Positions 5,856-9,983 of a stretch of 9,983 nt of DNA are shown one piece after another (position 1 is the stretch's first letter; each line of letters starts with the position of its first letter). The stretch is taken from positions 1 through 9,983 of the forward strand of contig JAFRNO010000445.1 of the NCBI GenBank assembly GCA_017430155.1, read 5' to 3'. Under the pieces are notes generated by a model. It searched no databases. It was not told the DNA's origin and saw only the letters and a list, made by a program, of their open reading frames with translations. The translations under genes were made by a program, and so were the position numbers. The DNA is from Kiritimatiellia bacterium (GTDB lineage Bacteria; Verrucomicrobiota; Kiritimatiellia; RFP12; UBA1067).

Positions 5856-6128
5856 CTGCGCCCCGAAACGCCGATCCTGCTCTGCGGCGGCTGCACGGAG
5901 AAGGCCGTGCCGCGTCAGCAGGAGGTCATCTCCCGAAAAGTCTTCGACAAGCTCAAGGCCGAAGATCCCGCGAAGTGGGCGAACCTCCGCTTCCTTTCCG
6001 GCGTGGACCAGCTTCCCAACAATTCCGACTGCACCACCGACCACTGCCATCCGAACGTCTACGGCTTCATGTACATGGCGCCGGTCTACGCAAAGGCGGT
6101 GCGTGAGATCCTGGGACTCTCGCGCTAG
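5856..6128 (+). pseudogene. C-terminal part of the SGNH hydrolase, downstream of the in-frame stop
   Basis: These 90 codons continue the hydrolase in the same frame: LRPETPILLCGGCTEK, then a helical region, then SDCTTDHCHPNVYGFMYMA. The D-x-x-H-P-N block (Asp337 and His340 in full-length numbering) is the missing half of the SGNH catalytic triad. No further frameshift or stop is seen before the natural TAG at 6126-6128, so the damage is a single codon and looks recent. A GTG at 5907 with GGAG 6 nt upstream (5897-5900) could in principle restart translation, but such a fragment (73 aa) would be incomplete. Readthrough, a repaired copy in other cells of the population, or a sequencing error at 5853 are alternatives to a true pseudogene. 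The stop overlaps the stop of the convergent Stealth gene. Confidence 0.75.
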
Positions 6129-7102
6129 GCAACGGGGAATCTCTTCTCCAGCCAGGCGCGCAGCCACGTAAAATCGTCGTCCGTCGTGTCCGGACCGTCA
6201 TTGAAGCAAACGAGCTTGGGGCGGAACCGCGCAAACAGCTCGGGGGCCTCGCGCCAGCGTCCGGACACGACCTGCAACGAATCCGCCCACCTCGGCAGCA
6301 GGCGGCGCCACCAGGCGGACGCGTAGTTCGTGTTGAACGTCGCACGGCGGAAGTGTCCGTGCCCGACGGCTAACGCATAGCCTGCGTAGAGTACCCGGTG
6401 GGCGATGTCGTGGTTGCGGAACGGATAGCGCAGCATCGGCTCGATCTCGGCGCGAAAGCACTCGTAGCAGGCAAGCATGTCATCGCGCAGGTAGGCGTCC
6501 ACGTTATGGTGCGGCAGGCGGCCGATCATGGAGCGCGGCCCCGGACGCATGCCGAAGCGCGCGCGCAGGAGCCTGTCGGAGACGTCCTGCCCGCTGCGGT
6601 ACGTCTGCTCCACGTCGCTTGCGTTGTTCTTCCGTCGCATCCCGAAGCGGAACACCGGATAACCATCGGCGGCGAAGAAGAAAGACGGCGCGACTGCGTC
6701 CCAGAACAGCGTGTCGTCATTTGCGTAGAGGAAGCGCGGCGCGAGGCCTGGAATGCGGGCGAGATGGTGTTCGAACACGTCAGCGCAGAACGTGGGCAGG
6801 CACTCGGGCGGCATAATCTCGGAATGCCGTACGACGCGGACATTGCCGTTCTTCAGCTCAGGCCAGTCGGGCACGGTCTGGTCGTCGTCCATCAGGACGA
6901 ACACCGTCCTAATCCATGGCGCGTGCTTCGCCGCACTCCTGACCGAGTAGCGCAGCATGTCGCCGCCACGGAACCGGAATGCGCCGTTCTCCACACGGGA
7001 AGCGGCCACGCCGTGGCGTTCCGCCACCGCCAGACGCTTTTCGCGCCACTTCTCGTCCGTGTCGTCGCACCAGGCATACACCAGGTCTACCGGGTCTGTC
7101 AT
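6125..7102 (-). CDS. Stealth-family sugar-phosphate transferase (second copy, downstream)
   Basis: A 325-aa protein with the conserved regions of the Stealth family. CR1 is VDLVYAWCDDTDEKW (5-19). CR2 is FRGGDMLRYSVRSAAKHAPW followed by IRTVFVLMDDD (44-74). Other conserved blocks are RFLYANDDTLFW (123-134), with the Asn-Asp-Asp likely involved in metal or substrate binding, PHHNVDAY (197-204) and CFND (299-302). Stealth proteins transfer hexose-1-phosphate from a nucleotide sugar, making the phosphodiester links of some capsules; the animal relative is GlcNAc-1-phosphotransferase. It is probably cytoplasmic. The start at 7102 was chosen because the CR1 block follows at once, GGAGGT lies 5 nt upstream, and ATG overlaps the TGA of the glycerophosphotransferase gene (ATGA). 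Its TAG stop shares bases with the stop of the convergent hydrolase gene. It is a diverged paralogue of the protein at 8340-9347. The donor sugar cannot be read from sequence. Confidence 0.88.
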   Translation of the reverse strand: MTDPVDLVYAWCDDTDEKWREKRLAVAERHGVAASRVENGAFRFRGGDMLRYSVRSAAKHAPWIRTVFVLMDDDQTVPDWPELKNGNVRVVRHSEIMPPECLPTFCADVFEHHLARIPGLAPRFLYANDDTLFWDAVAPSFFFAADGYPVFRFGMRRKNNASDVEQTYRSGQDVSDRLLRARFGMRPGPRSMIGRLPHHNVDAYLRDDMLACYECFRAEIEPMLRYPFRNHDIAHRVLYAGYALAVGHGHFRRATFNTNYASAWWRRLLPRWADSLQVVSGRWREAPELFARFRPKLVCFNDGPDTTDDDFTWLRAWLEKRFPVA

Positions 7103-8343
7103 GCAGCACCTCCGTCCAGCCACTTCTCGATCACGTCCACGGCGCGACCGGAAGACTTCCCGTCCTCCATGCAGCCCTTGTCCGAAAGGAACGCAGCGGA
7201 TTCTCGCGAGAAACGCTCGGCGTCGAACGCCTCGATGTTCGCGCACAGCCCGGCGTTCGTCTCCGCGACCGGAAACGGAGTCGCCTCTAGCGGATAGTAG
7301 AAGCCGCGCTCGCCGTCGTACTGCGCCTTGTCCGGCGCGAAGATGAATCCGGGCCTGCCGCCGAGGAGATAGTCGTATATCCAGCTCGAATAGTCGGTGA
7401 TGCCGGCGTCTGCCGCGACGAGGAGCTCCTGGATGTCGGCAAAGTCCGTTGCGTCAAGCACTCCCTGCGGAAAGGAGACCAACCCCTCTGCGCGCGCACG
7501 CGCATCCAGTGGATGCAGGCGCATCGCGATCGCCCACTTGCCGCAGAAGCGCCTTTCGAGCGAAGCCCTCCACGCGGCGAAATCGTATGCGCACGAGCCG
7601 GCGGAAAACGCGTTTTCGCGGAACGTCGGCGCGAAGAGCGCAAGCCTCGCATCTTCCTCCACGCCCAGTGCGGCAAAGACCCTGCGGCGAATCTCCGCCT
7701 TCTCGTCGCCGGACAGGAAAAACACGTCGTTGCGCGGATGTCCCGTGCGAAGGCGCGGCGCGGCGGCGAGGTGGCACGAGGAGAAGACGTCGTCGTCGAA
7801 GTCGCTGTTGGAAAGGAGCGCGTCCATGGCTGCGGCCGCGGCCCTCGACCGGTCCGACGCACCGGCCCCGGAGTCAAGGCGCTTGATGCCGAGCGAGCCA
7901 TGCCATGTGTTCATCACGAACTGCCCGCGGCGCTTCGACGGGTTTCCGCGCGCGGCAAGTTCATGCGCGTTCTCGACAAGGACATGCGCCGTGGCGAGCT
8001 CGCGGTACGCGGCCCACGTCCAGCGCCGCACGGCGCGCCCGGTGTCGGGCCGGCCGCCACAACCACGGCATGCCGCGTCGGAAAGAAGCCACACGATGTC
8101 CACGTCGGGACGACGCCGCGCGAGTTCGCGCGCCACGTACTTCGGATTGCACGCGCACGCCCAAGACGACGTCACGAAAAGGACCTTGGCCCGCTCGACC
8201 GGAAGACGGGACGCGCGCATCCCGCGGACCGCCGACGCGAACCGCGACTGCCACAGCCTGCGGCGCAGCTTCTCGCCAAGCTGTCCGTTGCCAAAGGAGT
8301 GGACGAACCGGAGCCAGAATGCGCGAATGCCGTATCGGGTCAT
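7099..8343 (-). CDS. CDP-glycerol glycerophosphotransferase family protein (TagB/TagF-like)
   Basis: A 414-aa protein whose C-terminal two thirds match the CDP-glycerol:poly(glycerophosphate) glycerophosphotransferase family (Pfam Glyphos_transf). Motifs in order are NTWHGSLGIKRL (145-156), GHPRND (201-206), APTFREN (238-244), MRLHP (274-278) and ITDYSSWIYDYLLGGRPGF (315-333), followed by FAPDKAQYDGERGFYYP. In teichoic-acid systems these enzymes add glycerol- or ribitol-phosphate to a lipid-linked polymer at the inner face of the membrane. The basic N-terminus (R-rich, residues 1-55) could sit against the membrane. An extra N-terminal stretch before the ATG at 8343 is open but lies inside the upstream Stealth gene. 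The start is fixed by the strong AAGGAGG a few bases upstream and by the ATGA overlap with that gene. The protein is flanked on both sides by Stealth proteins, which suggests a shared phosphodiester-containing polymer. The polyol (glycerol, ribitol or other) is unknown. Confidence 0.9.
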   Translation of the reverse strand: MTRYGIRAFWLRFVHSFGNGQLGEKLRRRLWQSRFASAVRGMRASRLPVERAKVLFVTSSWACACNPKYVARELARRRPDVDIVWLLSDAACRGCGGRPDTGRAVRRWTWAAYRELATAHVLVENAHELAARGNPSKRRGQFVMNTWHGSLGIKRLDSGAGASDRSRAAAAAMDALLSNSDFDDDVFSSCHLAAAPRLRTGHPRNDVFFLSGDEKAEIRRRVFAALGVEEDARLALFAPTFRENAFSAGSCAYDFAAWRASLERRFCGKWAIAMRLHPLDARARAEGLVSFPQGVLDATDFADIQELLVAADAGITDYSSWIYDYLLGGRPGFIFAPDKAQYDGERGFYYPLEATPFPVAETNAGLCANIEAFDAERFSRESAAFLSDKGCMEDGKSSGRAVDVIEKWLDGGAA

Positions 8344-9347
8344 GCCCCCTCCTTCTCGAACGACGACGGGACGGGGAAAAGCGACGAGAGCGTCTTGCGC
8401 AGCCAATCGCGGTCTTCGGCCGAAGACCGCTCGGTGTCGTTGAAGCAGAAGAGACCGGGACGCCATTTCCGGAGCATCGCCGGGCCGTCGCGCCAGCCTT
8501 CTCCGAAGAACTGGAGCGAGTCGGCGTAGCCCGGGCGGAGCAGCCGCTTCCACCAGGGACGCCTCTCCTTGACGCGAAAGACCGCCAGGCGGAAGTGCCC
8601 GTGCCCGCGCGCGATCGCGTCGTAGGCGTAGAGGACGCGCTGGACATGCTCCGGCCGGCGGAACGGATAGTCGTACATCGGCGCGATTGCGCGCGCGTAC
8701 CTTTCGTACGCATCCAGGACGTCGCTCTTCGCGTAGGCGTCGACGTTGTGGTGCGGATAGCGGACAAACGCCCTTTCGAGGTCATGCGCGCAGTGTCCTC
8801 CAAATGCCTCACGCACGAGACCGGCAGCATTTTCGATCATCCGGACGTATGTCGGATAGACCGCCGCGCCGGACGGCTTGCGCTCGCCGGCGAAGCGAAA
8901 GAACGGATATCCGTCACGGGCGTAGAAGAAGCCGGGCGAAAGCGGGCGAGCGAAGAACGTGTCGTCGTTGGAAAGCAGGTAGCGCTCCGACAGGCCGGGA
9001 ATGAAAGCCAGGCGGTGTTCGATGGCGTCGGAGCAGAAACAGGGCTTCGACGGATCGGGAAGTATCTCGCCAAGCCGCACAATCTGCAACTTCCGGTGGT
9101 CGAGCCGCAACCACTTCGGAGGGGTTGCGTCGTCGGCGATCACAAGGAACACACGGCGCACCCACGGCACGCACCGCTCGGCTGAACGGAGGGAGTATCG
9201 CAGCTCGTCGTTCGCGGCATAGCGGCACGCGGCGTTCGCCGCAGGGTCCGGCACAAGGTCGAAGGCCTCCATCGTGGCCAGGCGGCGTGCGTTCCAGACA
9301 GGATCGGCGGAATCGCACCACGTGTAGACGAGGTCTATCCCTTCCAT
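8340..9347 (-). CDS. Stealth-family sugar-phosphate transferase (first copy, upstream)
   Basis: A 335-aa Stealth-family protein. CR1 is IDLVYTWCDSADPVW (4-18). CR2 is YAANDELRYSLRSAERCVPW followed by VRRVFLVIADD (43-73). Further blocks are RYLLSNDDTFFARPL (122-136), YPHHNVDAYAKSDV (197-210), RPEHVQRVLYAY (231-242) and CFNDTERS (301-308). The block order and spacing match the protein at 6125-7102 closely, but the intervening sequence differs, so the two are old paralogues that probably use different donors or acceptors. The predicted role is transfer of a sugar-1-phosphate to a growing polysaccharide on the cytoplasmic side. The start at 9347 was chosen because CR1 begins at residue 4 and AAGGA lies about 10 nt upstream. 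It overlaps the end of the pyruvyl transferase gene by 13 nt and the start of the glycerophosphotransferase gene by 4 nt, so all three are likely translated together. Confidence 0.88.
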   Translation of the reverse strand: MEGIDLVYTWCDSADPVWNARRLATMEAFDLVPDPAANAACRYAANDELRYSLRSAERCVPWVRRVFLVIADDATPPKWLRLDHRKLQIVRLGEILPDPSKPCFCSDAIEHRLAFIPGLSERYLLSNDDTFFARPLSPGFFYARDGYPFFRFAGERKPSGAAVYPTYVRMIENAAGLVREAFGGHCAHDLERAFVRYPHHNVDAYAKSDVLDAYERYARAIAPMYDYPFRRPEHVQRVLYAYDAIARGHGHFRLAVFRVKERRPWWKRLLRPGYADSLQFFGEGWRDGPAMLRKWRPGLFCFNDTERSSAEDRDWLRKTLSSLFPVPSSFEKEGA

Positions 9348-9983
9348 CCGCGCAGTCCTTTCAAGTAGGCGTTCGTCCGGCGAATCGCGGCCTTGCGCCC
9401 GCACAGCTCGCGGTTGCGCGCAGTGACGTCCGCGAGGTTCCTTCCGACGTCCTTGCCGATGGCAAGCTTCACGCCCATCTTCGCGAAGGCGAACAACGTC
9501 CCGCACCAGCGCCGCAACAGCGTGCACGCCTCGCGAAGCCGCACCGCCTTGATCGCGCGCCTGCGGGCGGCGATGCGCGCGGCGTCGACCGCGACGGGAC
9601 GCTCCAGCGCGGTCTTCAGCGTCTCCGCAAGCACGCGGCGCATGTCTTCAATCCTCGCGCGGACGTTTCCGTAGTCGATCGGGCGGCAAAGTTCGCCCGC
9701 GGACGGCATGGCCTCGGAGCTCTCGAAGATGCGGTCTTCGAGCCCAAGCGCACGGAGCAAGTCGCGCAGCCGCGCCGACTTCGCGGAGGCGGACACCAGC
9801 GCGGCAAACGGCCGCTCGAAGATCAGCGCGAAACAGACCGCGTGGAAAGAGTCGGTCACGACGAGCGACGCCCGTGAAACGGCAGAGATCCACTCCTCGA
9901 CAGACGTGTCGGCCGCGTCCAGCCATCGCAGTCTGGGGCCGACCTCCGCCGCTTGCCTTCCGAAATACGCGGCAAGTCCCCTC
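9335..9983 (-). CDS. Polysaccharide pyruvyl transferase family protein, C-terminal part
   Basis: The reading frame is open to the right edge, so the N-terminus is missing; about 215 residues are visible. The first part reads ...LRWLDAADTSVEEWISAVSR, then ASLVVTDSFHAVCFALIFER and PF, then RLRDLLRALGLEDRIFES. The W-I....A..VVTDSFH..cF...f..PF signature followed by R...LL..LGL.dR is characteristic of the C-terminal half of polysaccharide pyruvyl transferases (PF04230). These move pyruvate from phosphoenolpyruvate onto sugars of capsules or cell-wall polymers as a ketal. IDYGNVRARIEDMRRVLAET follows, the usual C-terminal helix, and then a longer basic tail (about 90 residues, rich in Arg/Lys) that may be membrane-associated. 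A GTG at 9857-9859 inside the VTDSFH motif is not a real start. The gene heads the visible operon and overlaps the first Stealth gene by 13 nt. Confidence 0.85.
   Translation of the reverse strand, partial: RGLAAYFGRQAAEVGPRLRWLDAADTSVEEWISAVSRASLVVTDSFHAVCFALIFERPFAALVSASAKSARLRDLLRALGLEDRIFESSEAMPSAGELCRPIDYGNVRARIEDMRRVLAETLKTALERPVAVDAARIAARRRAIKAVRLREACTLLRRWCGTLFAFAKMGVKLAIGKDVGRNLADVTARNRELCGRKAAIRRTNAYLKGLRGWKG

Noticed and set aside
5850..5858. Programmed frameshift at the hydrolase stop
   Set aside because: The continuation is in the same frame and no slippery heptamer is present, so a frameshift would not restore the product; only readthrough or a base change would.
7103..7246. 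N-terminal extension of the downstream Stealth protein to an ATG-type codon at 7246
   Set aside because: The extra residues are Arg-rich and lie in the upstream gene. The Stealth CR1 block begins right after the ATG at 7102, which has GGAGGT upstream.
7513..8529. Long plus-strand open frame (338 codons) opposite the glycerophosphotransferase gene
   Set aside because: Very Arg/Ala-rich translation without motifs, while the minus strand shows all TagB/TagF motifs. Other long frames at 1225-2274, 5219-6106, 5265-6167, 6398-7297, 7397-8443 and 7905-9185 were rejected for the same reason.
8344..8553. N-terminal extension of the glycerophosphotransferase to 8553
   Set aside because: It is the shadow of the upstream Stealth gene's C-terminus. 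A strong Shine-Dalgarno and ATGA overlap fix the start at 8343.

Overview
The window is a high-GC (roughly 60-65% by eye) bacterial chromosomal segment with tightly packed genes. No rRNA, tRNA, CRISPR array or insertion sequence was seen. The exported SUMF1/FGE-fold protein with its N-terminal beta-rich extension, the AraC regulator beside an exported two-domain SGNH hydrolase, and the mix of exported proteins of unknown role resemble gut-type Kiritimatiellota/Lentisphaerae (PVC group). That assignment rests on remembered family style and could not be tested here.

Left part (1-3904, all minus strand). Read from right to left, an extended -10 promoter (3934-3942) drives a 91-aa exported protein (3629-3904), followed by the exported SUMF1-like protein (2397-3608). 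A 149-bp AT-richer gap follows, holding a long imperfect palindrome (2270-2333). Next come an AAA+ ATPase of the AAA_14/DUF4143 type (1042-2247), an exported probable beta-propeller protein (177-1022), and the N-terminus of a probable iron-containing alcohol dehydrogenase that runs off the left edge. The last two genes share an ATGA stop/start overlap.

Middle part (3905-6128). A 125-bp divergent intergenic region contains direct repeats that look like an AraC-type operator. To its right, on the plus strand, are an AraC-family regulator (4030-4983), apparently with almost no leader, and an exported SGNH hydrolase (5031-6128) with its own extended -10 promoter and strong ribosome binding site. 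The hydrolase frame is cut by one in-frame TAA at 5853-5855. The part after the stop carries the catalytic Asp-x-x-His block, so the gene looks recently broken, unless the stop is a sequence error.

Right part (6125-9983, minus strand) is the downstream end of a surface-polymer operon. In transcription order it encodes a polysaccharide pyruvyl transferase (cut by the right edge), a Stealth-family sugar-phosphate transferase, a TagB/TagF-like CDP-glycerol glycerophosphotransferase, and a second Stealth protein. All junctions overlap (13, 4 and 4 nt), which implies translational coupling. Together they predict a capsule or cell-wall polymer with phosphodiester links (hexose-phosphate and glycerol- or polyol-phosphate) and pyruvate ketals. 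The cluster ends head-on against the SGNH gene, and the two stop codons share the bases CTAG.
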